In this document: positions 1 through 9,129 of the stretch, in pieces
Layout: every line of letters begins with the position of its first letter
Numbering within the stretch: the stretch's first letter is position 1
DNA from: Rubrolithibacter danxiaensis
GTDB lineage: Bacteria; Bacteroidota; Bacteroidia; Sphingobacteriales; Sphingobacteriaceae
Direction: 5' to 3'
Assembly: GCF_047272945.1 (NCBI RefSeq)
Contig: NZ_JBKOPS010000004.1
Location: 124,001 to 188,000, forward strand
Length of the DNA stretch: 64,000 bases
The notes under the pieces: model-generated
What the model was told of the DNA's origin: nothing
Database searches by the model: none
Seen by the model: only the letters and a program-made list of their open reading frames with translations
Made by a program: the position numbers and the translations under genes

Positions 1-1
1 C

Positions 2-685
2 ATACAAAAGCTGAATGTAGTTTTTTGTCTGGATCGGGCAGGAATTGCAGGAGCGGATGGCGCCACTCATCACGGTGCTTACGACTTAGCTTATATGCGC
101 TGCATTCCAAACATGACGGTTTCTGCACCTATGAACGAAGAGGAATTAAGAAACCTGATGTACACAGCGCAGCAGGATGATATGGGCCCTTTTTCTATCC
201 GCTACCCAAGAGGACAAGGAGTTATGGCCGACTGGAGAAGACCGATGAAGGCAATTCCGGTGGGGAAAGGGCGAAAAATTTGCGATGGAGAAGAAATTGC
301 CATACTAAGCATCGGACATATTGGCAATGAAGTTATTAAAGCCTGTATTGAACTTAATTCAGAAGGCATATTTCCGGCACATTATGACCTTCGTTTTGTA
401 AAACCTTTGGACGAAGAATTACTTCATGAAGTGTTTACAAAGTTTAAAAAGGTACTTACAGTAGAAGACGGATGCCTGCAGGGCGGTACGGGAAGTGCTG
501 TTATAGAATTTATGTCAGATCATAATTATACCGCTGCTATAAAACGGTTGGGTATTCCCGATCGGTTTGTAGAACATGGAGAACAACCCGAACTCTGGGC
601 TGAATGTGGAGTTGATGTGGCAGGAATAATAAAATCTGTTCATGAAATGGTAGTAGGCAGAACTACCCATACATTAGCCAGCTAA
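2..685 (+). CDS. dxs: 1-deoxy-D-xylulose-5-phosphate synthase, C-terminal part (5' end outside window)
   Basis: This is the last 227 codons of DXS, the thiamine-diphosphate enzyme that condenses pyruvate with glyceraldehyde-3-phosphate in the first step of the MEP isoprenoid pathway. The frame is open from base 2. The fragment starts inside the pyrimidine-binding domain, with the family signature DRAGIAGADGATHHGA followed by RCIPNM. The transketolase C-terminal domain follows, with VGKGRK, LRFVKPLD and VEDG segments. The ATG at 95 is internal and is not a start. The gene ends 12 bases before the convergent barrel gene. I see no terminator hairpin in that gap. Identity is secure; only the length is incomplete. 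Confidence 0.95.
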   Translation: MQKLNVVFCLDRAGIAGADGATHHGAYDLAYMRCIPNMTVSAPMNEEELRNLMYTAQQDDMGPFSIRYPRGQGVMADWRRPMKAIPVGKGRKICDGEEIAILSIGHIGNEVIKACIELNSEGIFPAHYDLRFVKPLDEELLHEVFTKFKKVLTVEDGCLQGGTGSAVIEFMSDHNYTAAIKRLGIPDRFVEHGEQPELWAECGVDVAGIIKSVHEMVVGRTTHTLAS

Positions 686-697
686 TAAAAGACTCAT

Positions 698-2308
698 TTA
701 AAAATCCTGGTAAATACTTCTGAAAGAACTTCTCAATCCAAAAGTGATCCAGGAAGTTTTATTCTCCCTTAAAGAGTTTGTTTCCGCACGTAATATGCCT
801 CCTAATTCTATTCTAAGATTATACTTCGGATTGAGAAGATAGGATACTGTTCCCTGAGCGTAAGAAAAATCTGTTTTCAATCCCTCTCCGATAAAATTTC
901 CGGTTCTTATTGTTGCATCAGTATAGGGTTTAAAGATATTTTTCCCATAATGATCTGTTGGTTCTGTATCCATACCGTAAAGGGCAAAATTAAACTGTCC
1001 CTGAAAACCAAACCTTCGATAAGAATAATTAAGAATACCAAGCACTTCGCGAAAATTAGCTCCCATAGAATGCGCCAGAGGTTCATTGTAGTTAGCATAA
1101 TTAATGATCCGTGCGCGTGAGGTATAGGTATAAGGAGTAGCCGTATTAAACTCAAACAAATAATTTAGCCTCTCTACTTTAAACAAATCCGCTCCTCTCA
1201 AACCCAATTGAAGACCCCATTTATTTCTGTAGCTGCCTGTTCCTCCAAACAAGCTTTTTGCTTCAAATTCATCTAAAAAAAACTGTCCGTAAATAGCAGT
1301 TTTATTAAATAACTCGTATTTAGCAGTCAGACCGATTGCTGCATTATCAGGTGAGCCACTTGTAAATTCTAAGGGGCGAAGAAAAATTATAGGGTTAGCA
1401 TAACTCAGGTCAAACCCTCTCCGGTTGCCAAGGCTATCCTTTTGAGCCCAGATAATTGCATCGAAGAAACCGAGGGATAATCGATTGTTCACGTTCCAGT
1501 CTAAGTAATGAAAAACGCCTCCCTTTTTCCTGTATCCTGAATCGTAAGAAAATTGCGGAGAACCGGGGTCCTGCATAGCAGCCCACATAGCCATGTACTG
1601 TACATTTCCAAGATTAGCCGTTAGCCTCAGGAAAGGATAATTGGAGGCAAAATCGGAAAGCAGCATGGAGCGATAACCATCGCCGATAAACGTTTTTTCC
1701 TGCCCGATGCTGACATTCAGGTATTTGTTTGGCGTGTAAGAAACAACCGCAGTAACATACGACCAGTCTTTTACTTTGCCTTTAGGTTTCCTGTCTGTTG
1801 CCTGCCCAAAAACTACATGCGTTGAATCCACATATTCCTGATAGTAACGTGCAAACTCTGCCTGATTCTCGAAGGCGCTTGTATAAAAAGAAAACTTCTT
1901 CCCTACAGTTCCTCCCGCCTGAAAGCCCCTGGTATTTATCCAGGTATTTTTATTATTATAAGAGTCTGTGCCGATCTGAAAATCCGGAAGAAAGTCAACA
2001 TAAGCGGTATAATCCTCTTTTTTAACATCAATAAGGTGCTTGTTGAAGAGCGTTCTCATCACCCATCCTTTTCTGGAAGTATCAACGCCGTAATTTAAAA
2101 TAGAATCTGCTTTACGGGCAATAACACTGTCATCGAGAAAATACGGCCTTAAAGCACTATGAAAACGGGTATTTTTATTATAAACATCCGCATCCAGCTT
2201 CTGATAAAACTGATAGGAATAAGGAAAAACCTGGCTGGGGGTTTGGGCGTGAGCGGTTATTGCAAAAATCAAAAAAACAGGCAGAAACCTGAGAGTACGG
2301 AAATTCAT
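698..2308 (-). CDS. Outer-membrane beta-barrel protein, Wzi/RemB-like
   Basis: A 536-residue protein with a clear signal peptide (about residues 1-21, ending AHAQ) and a body of alternating aromatic and polar strands. It ends in Phe, as expected for an outer-membrane barrel inserted by BAM. The long polar N-terminal region and repeated Tyr/Phe/Trp-rich strands resemble the Wzi capsule-assembly family and the gliding-associated RemB proteins of Bacteroidota. I recall this likeness and did not measure it. It is transcribed away from the polysaccharide cluster, sharing a 105-base divergent region with the flippase gene. A role in surface polysaccharide attachment or motility is plausible but unproven. 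Confidence 0.6.
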   Translation of the reverse strand: MNFRTLRFLPVFLIFAITAHAQTPSQVFPYSYQFYQKLDADVYNKNTRFHSALRPYFLDDSVIARKADSILNYGVDTSRKGWVMRTLFNKHLIDVKKEDYTAYVDFLPDFQIGTDSYNNKNTWINTRGFQAGGTVGKKFSFYTSAFENQAEFARYYQEYVDSTHVVFGQATDRKPKGKVKDWSYVTAVVSYTPNKYLNVSIGQEKTFIGDGYRSMLLSDFASNYPFLRLTANLGNVQYMAMWAAMQDPGSPQFSYDSGYRKKGGVFHYLDWNVNNRLSLGFFDAIIWAQKDSLGNRRGFDLSYANPIIFLRPLEFTSGSPDNAAIGLTAKYELFNKTAIYGQFFLDEFEAKSLFGGTGSYRNKWGLQLGLRGADLFKVERLNYLFEFNTATPYTYTSRARIINYANYNEPLAHSMGANFREVLGILNYSYRRFGFQGQFNFALYGMDTEPTDHYGKNIFKPYTDATIRTGNFIGEGLKTDFSYAQGTVSYLLNPKYNLRIELGGILRAETNSLRENKTSWITFGLRSSFRSIYQDF

Positions 2309-2408
2309 AATCTGAATAATGTGAACAAAGATTATAAAAAGCCTTGTAAAATTGAGAAAGAGATTAAAATATTTAAAATCGATTGATGTTAAAAACTCAG
2401 ATAAAATT

Positions 2409-2416
2409 TAACTTTG
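2409..2416 (+). promoter_or_regulatory. Bacteroidota -7 promoter element (TAACTTTG) for cluster 1
   Basis: Exact match to TAnnTTTG, the -7 element used by the Bacteroidota primary sigma factor. It precedes the first gene of the rightward cluster. It overlaps the most upstream TTG codon of the flippase frame (2414), so a transcript starting about 7 bases downstream would exclude that codon. Confidence 0.55.
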
Positions 2417-3688
2417 CCGGATATTAAAAATACTTTGAGAGACTTAGTTAAGAGATTTTACACAAAATTAAAGCGAGAAACCTTCTTTTCAAATTTTCTT
2501 AATTTAAGTACAATCCAGCTTTCAAATGCATTATTACTGATTATAATTTATCCTGTTTTAACCCGCATTGTTGGGCTTGAAGTTTTCGGGTTAACAATGG
2601 TGGCAAATACTTTTGCAGGGTTAGTGGGAATTATAGTAAACTATGGAACGAATCAATCTGGAATTATAGATATTACTTCTAATAAAACTAATAAGCCGGA
2701 ATTATCAAAAGCTTTTTTTAATGTTTTAGCCGTTCGTCTTGCCTTGTTTGCGGCTTTCTTAATTATTTTTATAGCAGCTGGTTTTCTTGAAATTTCCAAT
2801 TATTCATTTTATATACTTTCTATTCCGCTTATTATTGCAGAAGTAATAAATCCATTATTTTTTTTTGTAGGCATAGAAAAATTATTCACTTATAATTTAT
2901 ATAATCTTTTATCAAAAATAATTTCGCTGATTACAATAATCCTTTTTGTAAAAGGTCCCCCAGAAGCTCCATGGATTAATTTTTATATAGGTACGATAAG
3001 TATCTGTGCCTATCTCAGTCTGATAATATTAAATATTACCCGATCCACCCTTTTTATAACTCTCCCTCGAAAATCCGAATTTGTTGCTCTGTTAAAAAAT
3101 AATTCTTTTTTACTGATTAATAATGTTTCCGTTCACCTGCAGCAATCGGTAATGGTTTTTGTAATGGCAAAATGGGGGCAGCCAACATGGCTTGGCGCTT
3201 ATACGCTTTGTGACAAGATTATATGGTCTTCCCGAATTTTCATAATTTCAATATCTAATGCTATTTATCCCAAAGCTATACAGATTTATAACCACAGTGT
3301 AGAAGAATGGGAACTGTACAGAGAGAAAATGAAGAAATACTTAGGATTGATTTTTTTTTTAGGATCAGTAATCTTGTCTTTTTCAGCTTCTTTTTGCGTT
3401 TGGCTTATTGTAGGAGAATCAAATAATACCGCAGTTAGTTTCCTCAGAGTTATGGCCTTTGCACCCACAGTTGCGGCTTTAAACTCCTTAAATGTCCTTG
3501 ATCTCCTATTGAAGAATAATAATAAAACTATTTCAAATATTGCACTTGCATTATTAACTCTTGCGGTAGTTTCAGCAGTTGCATTAGTAAAGGGGCCAGT
3601 AAATTTAATAGGTGCTTATTCTGTTATCGTTGAATTTGGCGCATTAATGATGTATCAGTACTTCATTAAAAAATCAGCATTTAAATGA
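2414..3688 (+). CDS. Oligosaccharide flippase (Wzx-like), cluster 1
   Basis: A 424-residue polytopic membrane protein of the polysaccharide transporter (MATE/MOP-type) family, which flips undecaprenyl-diphosphate-linked repeat units across the inner membrane. The N-terminal segment around residues 20-60 (NFLNLSTIQLSNALLL, then YPVLTRIVGLEVFG) is the classic family opening, followed by about 12 hydrophobic segments. The start is uncertain. The frame opens at TTG 2414, which lies inside a -7 promoter match. TTG 2435 fits better with a transcript from that promoter, and no in-frame ATG lies upstream of the first membrane helix. The stop overlaps the next gene's ATG by 4 bases (ATGA), implying translational coupling. 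Family membership is clear; the substrate is unknown. Confidence 0.85.
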   Translation: MPDIKNTLRDLVKRFYTKLKRETFFSNFLNLSTIQLSNALLLIIIYPVLTRIVGLEVFGLTMVANTFAGLVGIIVNYGTNQSGIIDITSNKTNKPELSKAFFNVLAVRLALFAAFLIIFIAAGFLEISNYSFYILSIPLIIAEVINPLFFFVGIEKLFTYNLYNLLSKIISLITIILFVKGPPEAPWINFYIGTISICAYLSLIILNITRSTLFITLPRKSEFVALLKNNSFLLINNVSVHLQQSVMVFVMAKWGQPTWLGAYTLCDKIIWSSRIFIISISNAIYPKAIQIYNHSVEEWELYREKMKKYLGLIFFLGSVILSFSASFCVWLIVGESNNTAVSFLRVMAFAPTVAALNSLNVLDLLLKNNNKTISNIALALLTLAVVSAVALVKGPVNLIGAYSVIVEFGALMMYQYFIKKSAFK

Positions 3689-4638
3689 ACAAGCCTGTTT
3701 GTATTATACTTCTTAACTGGAATGGGCTAGAGGATACCTTGAATTGCATTTATTCGATTAAAACTCATTGCAGAACTAATATTTATGATATAATAGTTGC
3801 CGATAACGGCTCTACTGACCATTCGCTTTACATTTTAAAAGAACAATTTCCTGAATTTATCTTTATAGATAATAAAACTAATATTGGATTTGCCGCCGGA
3901 AATAATAAAGCTCTAAAATATAGCATTACACATGGTTACTCATATTCTCTTCTTTTAAATAACGACACCATTATTGAAGAGGATATTATTTCTCCCCTGC
4001 TGTCTTATTTGGAAGGCAAGCATGCTATCGCCGCGGTGCAACCCCTGATTTATTTTTTAAACGATCGAAACAAGATATGGAACGGAGGGTCCTATTTCAA
4101 TAAATTTTTAGGCCTAGCAACTACTAACCTCTCCAGATCGATTAAAAAGATTGAAGCGACTAATGTCGACTGGGTAACAGGATGCTGTTTTTTAGTAAGA
4201 AATGAAGCGTTAATTAAAAGTGGATTATTTAACGAACGTTTCTTTCTGTATCATGAGGATGTAGACTTATCATTCAGACTACGTTTAGAAGGCTTCCAGC
4301 TCCATTTTATCCCCTGGGTAAAATTATACCATAAAGCAGGAGCATCGGGCAAGAAAAACAGCAAGAAGAAAGAAGGTCCGGTAGCCCCCATTATCCATTA
4401 CTTTAATACTCGCAATCACATTTGGATATTAAGGCGCTATATCAACCCGATATACTTTATATTTGCATTACCTTATCAGATAGTATATTATTGTTCTGTT
4501 CTCTTTTATTTCTTAGTAAGAAGAAGATTGAAAAAAGCGCACTATTTAATGAAAGGAATCAAAGATGGAGTCCTGACCCCTCGTGAGCAAATATGGAAAA
4601 CCGATAATTGGGAGCTTACCGGAATCAGTAATAAATAG
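3685..4638 (+). CDS. Glycosyltransferase family 2, rhamnosyltransferase-like
   Basis: A 317-residue GT-A enzyme of the WbbL-like GT2 group, which adds a sugar from a nucleotide donor to the lipid-linked repeat unit on the cytoplasmic face. The N-terminus has the IILLNWNG strand, a DNGSTD nucleotide-binding loop near residues 40-46, the NIGFAAGNN segment and a LLNNDT metal-binding motif. Further on are WVTGCCFLVR and FFLYHEDVDLSFR, where the acceptor-site acidic residues lie. One or two hydrophobic stretches near the C-terminus (around residues 250-285) suggest membrane association. It overlaps the flippase by 4 bases and is followed after 3 bases by the polymerase. Donor and linkage cannot be read from the sequence. 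Confidence 0.88.
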   Translation: MNKPVCIILLNWNGLEDTLNCIYSIKTHCRTNIYDIIVADNGSTDHSLYILKEQFPEFIFIDNKTNIGFAAGNNKALKYSITHGYSYSLLLNNDTIIEEDIISPLLSYLEGKHAIAAVQPLIYFLNDRNKIWNGGSYFNKFLGLATTNLSRSIKKIEATNVDWVTGCCFLVRNEALIKSGLFNERFFLYHEDVDLSFRLRLEGFQLHFIPWVKLYHKAGASGKKNSKKKEGPVAPIIHYFNTRNHIWILRRYINPIYFIFALPYQIVYYCSVLFYFLVRRRLKKAHYLMKGIKDGVLTPREQIWKTDNWELTGISNK

Positions 4639-4641
4639 TAT

Positions 4642-5994
4642 ATGTTTATTTTTCCTTTAGTTTATTGTTCCTCCTTTATTTATGCACTTAAAGAATTAAT
4701 CAAGAACAATAAGCAGGGCGTTCTTTTATTCCTCATCTTCGGTTTACCGATTTATACAACAACGCTTTCTGTTTCGTTCGCTTTAGGATTAGGAGACACA
4801 GTTAAATTCTTTCAGTCTTTTAAAGAACTAATAATACTTGCACTGTTAGGGCTATCCCTTTGGAAGCTGAGAACCAAGCCTTCTTTTATTTTAATAGATT
4901 ATATTTTTCTGGCCTATTTTTTTTACACTCTGCTTTATGCCATTTTACCAATTGGAGAATATGTTTTAACAGAACGACTGATCGCATTTAAAAGCACTTC
5001 TTTTTTTGTTTTAGTTTATTTCTCGGGCCGCTTTTTTGATATTAACGAGATTAATATCAGTAAGTATTTTCATTACATTCTGCTTTTAGCAATTGCTGCC
5101 GCTGTTTTAGTGGTTTATGAATGGACAACTCAGCAGCATTTCCAAACTCTTACAGGCTATTCCGATTACAATTACTATTTCTTTAACCAGGAACCATCCG
5201 GGAATTATAATTTAACATGGACATTTGAGACCCAGACTGGACTAAAACGTTTTGCGAGTTTTTTTTCAGACCCGTTGGAACATTCAGCATCTACTCTCTT
5301 TGCATTTTCTGTACTTGCAGCCTTATATACCAGAGATGATAATAAACTCACATTTGATTCATTTGGCACAATCGCATTTCTTGCTACTATATTATCTATT
5401 TTTCTTGCGCTATCGCGAGCAGCATTAGTTAGCTATTTTATTATTATCTATGTGTATGGTATTATTACAAAAAAGAAGTACATACTTCACACATTTCATC
5501 TTTTATTTTTAATGGTTCTTATTTACTTTCTTTTTTTGTTAAAGAATAGGGATATATACGATTTTGTTATTGACAGCATTACTTTCCAGAATGCGTCCAG
5601 TATTGGGCATGTTTTAGAATGGATAGCTGGAATTGAAGCGATGATAAGCAATCCCTTGGGACTAGGAATGGGAAGTTCAGGAAAGGTTTCAGGATCACTT
5701 GGTCTAAATATTGGAGGGGAAAACCAATTCATAATTATTGGAGTACAAGCGGGTATCATTGCACTTTTATTCTATCTTCTGATACATCTGATATTAATTT
5801 CTAAATCCAAAAAATGGATAAGTTTTCTTGAAGGAAAAGAAAGAAAAGTAGCAATTGCACTATTTTTATTTAAAATAGGCTCTATCATCTCTCTATTAAC
5901 TACCAATTTAGAATCTTACATTTATATAAGTTATATGAGTTGGTTTCTTTCAGGCCTATTTGTAAATGTAATTTCAAAAAAAGCCTCCAATTGA
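4642..5994 (+). CDS. O-antigen/exopolysaccharide polymerase (Wzy-like), cluster 1
   Basis: A 450-residue integral membrane protein with roughly ten or more hydrophobic segments and one large polar loop in the second half. This is the architecture of Wzy polymerases and O-antigen ligases. The segment around residues 330-370 has the glycine-rich NPLGLGMGSSG and GGENQFIIIGVQAG pattern seen in the Wzy_C domain. Wzy joins lipid-linked repeat units on the periplasmic face. Its position between a GT2 and a GT4 gene, with Wzx, Wza-like and Wzz-like genes in the same run, supports polymerase over ligase. Sequences in this family diverge strongly, so the distinction is inference. Confidence 0.8.
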   Translation: MFIFPLVYCSSFIYALKELIKNNKQGVLLFLIFGLPIYTTTLSVSFALGLGDTVKFFQSFKELIILALLGLSLWKLRTKPSFILIDYIFLAYFFYTLLYAILPIGEYVLTERLIAFKSTSFFVLVYFSGRFFDINEINISKYFHYILLLAIAAAVLVVYEWTTQQHFQTLTGYSDYNYYFFNQEPSGNYNLTWTFETQTGLKRFASFFSDPLEHSASTLFAFSVLAALYTRDDNKLTFDSFGTIAFLATILSIFLALSRAALVSYFIIIYVYGIITKKKYILHTFHLLFLMVLIYFLFLLKNRDIYDFVIDSITFQNASSIGHVLEWIAGIEAMISNPLGLGMGSSGKVSGSLGLNIGGENQFIIIGVQAGIIALLFYLLIHLILISKSKKWISFLEGKERKVAIALFLFKIGSIISLLTTNLESYIYISYMSWFLSGLFVNVISKKASN

Positions 5995-6051
5995 AACTAT
6001 AAACCGCAATGTTCATTTAACAGCTGTATGGCTTATTACCAACATTTACTT

Positions 6052-6059
6052 TATATTTG
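6052..6059 (+). promoter_or_regulatory. Bacteroidota -7 promoter element (TATATTTG)
   Basis: Exact TAnnTTTG match 18 bases upstream of the ATG at 6078, in the 83-base space between the polymerase and the next glycosyltransferase. It would give an internal promoter within cluster 1. No convincing -33 TTTG was found. Confidence 0.5.
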
Positions 6060-6077
6060 CGACCATTTCAGGGGTTG

Positions 6078-7205
6078 ATGTTGAAACAACTAAGAATAGG
6101 AATAGATATAAGAGATTTAAAAATTGCGAAGACTGGTGCCAAAACCTTTCTTGAGGAAATATATCTTGAACTAAAAAACTCATCATCGGCAGAATATAAA
6201 TTTTTCTTCTTTCAAACCTCTTTACCAGTTTACACTGGTAGAAACATCTTTCTTAAACTTATTGAACAAATACGTTTTCTTCTTTGGAAACAGATAACAT
6301 TACCTGTTAAGGCATGGAGTAAAAAGTGCGATGTTTTATTTTGTACAGATTATTTTGTTCCATATTTAAGATTAGGTTACAAAACAATTCCCGTTTTTCA
6401 TGATGCCTTTTTTTGGGAATATCCTGAACATTATAACAAATACTGGCTTTTAACATTCCGGTTTTTAGGGGTAAAGGCGGCCCAAAAATCTCCTTTTATT
6501 ATAACCCCCACCTATTACGCTAAGCAAAGACTTTTATCATTTATTAATGTAAATCCCGAGAAAATAAAAGTAATTCCTGAAGCTCCTAAAACTCTAAATT
6601 GCACAGCACAGGGCGTTCTCCCAATTCAGGAAAAGCTTCGAACAGGTAACTATATTCTTCATATAGGAACTTTTGAAAAACGCAAAAATCTGGCTCGCCT
6701 AATTGAAGCCTTTTATCTATTAAGAAAAGAAGGATATTCGGATTACTCTCTTATTTTAGGAGGGCAATATAGTCCTAAAAGTGACATGGACGACAGTGCA
6801 AATGTTATAAGTATTGTAAAAAAATATAATCTTGAAGATTATGTGCTGTTACCAGGGTATATTCTCGATAATGAATTAGCCCTTTTTTACAAAAATGCCT
6901 CTCTATATGTCTTTCCTTCTCTTAATGAAGGTTTCGGTCTACCAATATTGGAAGCATTTCAGCAGCAAACGCCTGTTATTATTGCAGACAACACATGTTT
7001 ACCTGAAGTCGGCGGGAATGCTGTTATTTCATTTGATCCTTATAATCCCCAAGACATTATGGATAAAATGAAAAAGGTGATTTCTGACCCAATTACGAAG
7101 GCTGATTTAATAGCAAAAGGGAACGAAAGGCTGAAAGAATTCAGCTGGAGAAAAACCTGCAAACAATTATTGACAATTTTCGCCAACGCACACCTTAGAA
7201 AATAA
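6078..7205 (+). CDS. Glycosyltransferase family 4
   Basis: A GT-B retaining glycosyltransferase of about 375 residues. The C-terminal nucleotide-sugar domain shows LHIGTFEKRKNLARLIEAF and the E-x7-E motif in NEGFGLPILEAF, typical of GT4. The N-terminal domain contains HDAFFWEYPEHY, as in mannosyl- and other GT4 enzymes. I chose the ATG at 6078. The frame is open from TTG 6057, but that codon sits inside a perfect -7 promoter element and adds residues with no family match. The gene ends at a weak hairpin with a T run. It is expected to work on the cytoplasmic face of the inner membrane, extending the cluster 1 repeat unit. Donor unknown. Confidence 0.87.
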   Translation: MLKQLRIGIDIRDLKIAKTGAKTFLEEIYLELKNSSSAEYKFFFFQTSLPVYTGRNIFLKLIEQIRFLLWKQITLPVKAWSKKCDVLFCTDYFVPYLRLGYKTIPVFHDAFFWEYPEHYNKYWLLTFRFLGVKAAQKSPFIITPTYYAKQRLLSFINVNPEKIKVIPEAPKTLNCTAQGVLPIQEKLRTGNYILHIGTFEKRKNLARLIEAFYLLRKEGYSDYSLILGGQYSPKSDMDDSANVISIVKKYNLEDYVLLPGYILDNELALFYKNASLYVFPSLNEGFGLPILEAFQQQTPVIIADNTCLPEVGGNAVISFDPYNPQDIMDKMKKVISDPITKADLIAKGNERLKEFSWRKTCKQLLTIFANAHLRK

Positions 7206-7226
7206 CCGACCTGTTAGTTATTTTTT
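7199..7226 (+). terminator. Weak rho-independent terminator candidate
   Basis: An 8-bp inverted repeat (AAAATAAC at 7199-7206, GTTATTTT at 7217-7224) with a 10-base loop runs into a T-rich tract, just at the stop of the preceding GT4 gene. The stem is A/T-rich, so termination would be partial at best. Confidence 0.4.
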
Positions 7227-7299
7227 ATAAAATCCACTTATTTTCAATTAATAATATTGTAGTATAATTGCACTTTCCTTCGGAATAGTAAAAAGGTAT

Positions 7300-7995
7300 A
7301 TGGATTTTAAGGGTAAAGAAAAAGGTTATAAACAATTTATTAGTTCCAGATTTTCTTCCGAATGGTCCAAAGCTAATATTATTATAACTTTACTCAGACT
7401 GCTCCCTTATATTTTACGGGGAACTATTCAACGGTTTTTTTTTGCTTCATCTAAAGGCCTTGTCATGATTGGAAAGGGTGTATCAATCCGGTATGCAAGT
7501 CATTTATCTGCAGGAAGAGATTTTATTATTGAAGATTATGCAGAAGTTAATTGCCTGGCTTCAAAGAAGATTCTAATTGGAAACAGGGTAACTATAGGAA
7601 AATTTGCTGTTATTCGTCCTGGCAATATATATGGGGGCGTTATTGGAGAAGGTCTTAAAATTGGAAACAATTCTAATATAGGACCTTATTCATATATTGG
7701 ATGTTCAGGCTATATAGAGATAGGAGATAATGTAATGATGGCACCCCGGGTTAGCATTTATGCTGAGAACCATATCTTTGAAAATACAGAAAGTACTATA
7801 AAAAGTCAGGGAGTAGTTAAGAAATTCGTTAGAATTGAGGATGACTGTTGGATTGCTGCAAATTCGGTGATTGTTGCTGGTGTTACAATTGGCAAGGGTT
7901 CGGTAATAGCTGCGGGCAGTGTGGTAACTCGAGATGTTCCACCTTATTCAGTAGTGGCTGGAGTGCCGGCAGTTGTCGTCAAAAATAGAAAATGA
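7300..7995 (+). CDS. Hexapeptide-repeat acyltransferase (left-handed beta-helix)
   Basis: A 231-residue protein of the LbH O-acetyltransferase family (WbbJ/WcaF/maltose acetyltransferase type), which transfers acetyl from acetyl-CoA to a sugar hydroxyl. Imperfect hexapeptide repeats occupy most of residues 60-220 (for example IGNRVTIGKFAVIRPG and IGNNSNIGPYSYIG). The catalytic His-containing loop is YAENHIFE. The C-terminus carries the usual GSVVTRDVPPYSVVAGVPA coenzyme A-binding turn. An AAAAGG run lies 4 bases before the ATG. It overlaps no neighbour, but the next GT4 gene starts 3 bases after its stop. It probably acetylates a residue of the cluster 1 polysaccharide. Confidence 0.88.
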   Translation: MDFKGKEKGYKQFISSRFSSEWSKANIIITLLRLLPYILRGTIQRFFFASSKGLVMIGKGVSIRYASHLSAGRDFIIEDYAEVNCLASKKILIGNRVTIGKFAVIRPGNIYGGVIGEGLKIGNNSNIGPYSYIGCSGYIEIGDNVMMAPRVSIYAENHIFENTESTIKSQGVVKKFVRIEDDCWIAANSVIVAGVTIGKGSVIAAGSVVTRDVPPYSVVAGVPAVVVKNRK

Positions 7996-7998
7996 TTG

Positions 7999-9129
7999 AT
8001 GAATATTTTAGTTCTGCATAGTTCTTCTGATTTATATGGAGCCAGCCAGGTACTTTTAAATGTTATAAAAAGCCTGATTGAAAAAGGAGACAATCCAATT
8101 GTTATCCTATCCGAGAATGGTCCCCTAACAGAAAAATTAACAGATTTGGGCGCAGAGGTCAAGATTATTCGGTTGGGAATTTTAAGAAGAAAATATTTAT
8201 CCCCTCGGGGTCTCCTTAATAGAATAAATGTAATTCGCCAGGCGCAAAGAGAACTTAAACAGCTAATTAGTGAAAGAAAAATAGAAATTGTTTATTCACA
8301 CACAACCGCGGTTCTTGTTGGGGCTTTAGTAGCAAAACAAGCAGGCATTAAACACATTTGGCATGTATTAGAAATTACAACGCGCCCCTGGTTTTTTGTA
8401 AAAGTAACTGGTTTCCTGTTAAATAATCTGAGCGCTACAATAATTGCAGCTTCAAATGCTGTTAAAGAACATTGGAACCAGTTTACTTCACGAGATAAAA
8501 TAATTCGGATTTATAACGGCATTAATCTGAGACCCTTTGAAGAAAAATCAGGAGCTATAAAGGCAGAGCTCCATCTCCACGAAAGCTGTATCCTTATTGG
8601 AATGATTGGAAGAGTACATTATTGGAAAGGACAAGATTACTTCTTAAGAATAGCAGGAGAACTTTCAAGAACTAACCCGGATATTTATTTTGTAATGGTT
8701 GGAGATGCTTTCCCAGGATATGAGTATCTGTATTCGAAATTAGAAAAGATAGTAGAAGAAGAAAAAATAGCTGACAGGGTGTTTAATTTAGGATACAGGA
8801 CTGACATTGTTAATATTTTAAATTCTTTAGATATTTTTGTATTGCCGTCGGTTTTACCTGATCCTTTTCCCACCGTAGTTTTAGAGGCCATGGCAGCTGC
8901 TAAGCCTGTTGTAGCAACTAAACAAGGAGGAGCAGTGGAAATGATAGAAGATGGTGTTTCGGGAGTTCTGATTCCATTAAATGATGCTGCACTATCGGCA
9001 AAAAAAATGATTGAAATTATTAAAGACAGTGAGAAAAGGTTGAGAATGGGCGAGAATGCTTATAAAAGAGTTATTACTGAATTTTCAATTACGGCGTTTA
9101 ATAACGCCATTGTTGAGGTGTTCAGATGA
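7999..9129 (+). CDS. Glycosyltransferase family 4
   Basis: A GT-B glycosyltransferase of 376 residues. The N-terminal acceptor domain begins ILVLHSSSDLYGASQ, the GGA-type glycine loop of GT4 enzymes. The C-terminal domain has IGMIGRVHYWKGQDYF and the donor-binding motif DPFPTVVLEAMAAAKPVVA. I prefer the ATG at 7999 to the TTG one codon upstream. Its stop overlaps the ATG of the next gene by 4 bases, so four genes from 7300 to 11650 are almost certainly co-translated. Sugar specificity cannot be told from sequence. Confidence 0.88.
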   Translation: MNILVLHSSSDLYGASQVLLNVIKSLIEKGDNPIVILSENGPLTEKLTDLGAEVKIIRLGILRRKYLSPRGLLNRINVIRQAQRELKQLISERKIEIVYSHTTAVLVGALVAKQAGIKHIWHVLEITTRPWFFVKVTGFLLNNLSATIIAASNAVKEHWNQFTSRDKIIRIYNGINLRPFEEKSGAIKAELHLHESCILIGMIGRVHYWKGQDYFLRIAGELSRTNPDIYFVMVGDAFPGYEYLYSKLEKIVEEEKIADRVFNLGYRTDIVNILNSLDIFVLPSVLPDPFPTVVLEAMAAAKPVVATKQGGAVEMIEDGVSGVLIPLNDAALSAKKMIEIIKDSEKRLRMGENAYKRVITEFSITAFNNAIVEVFR

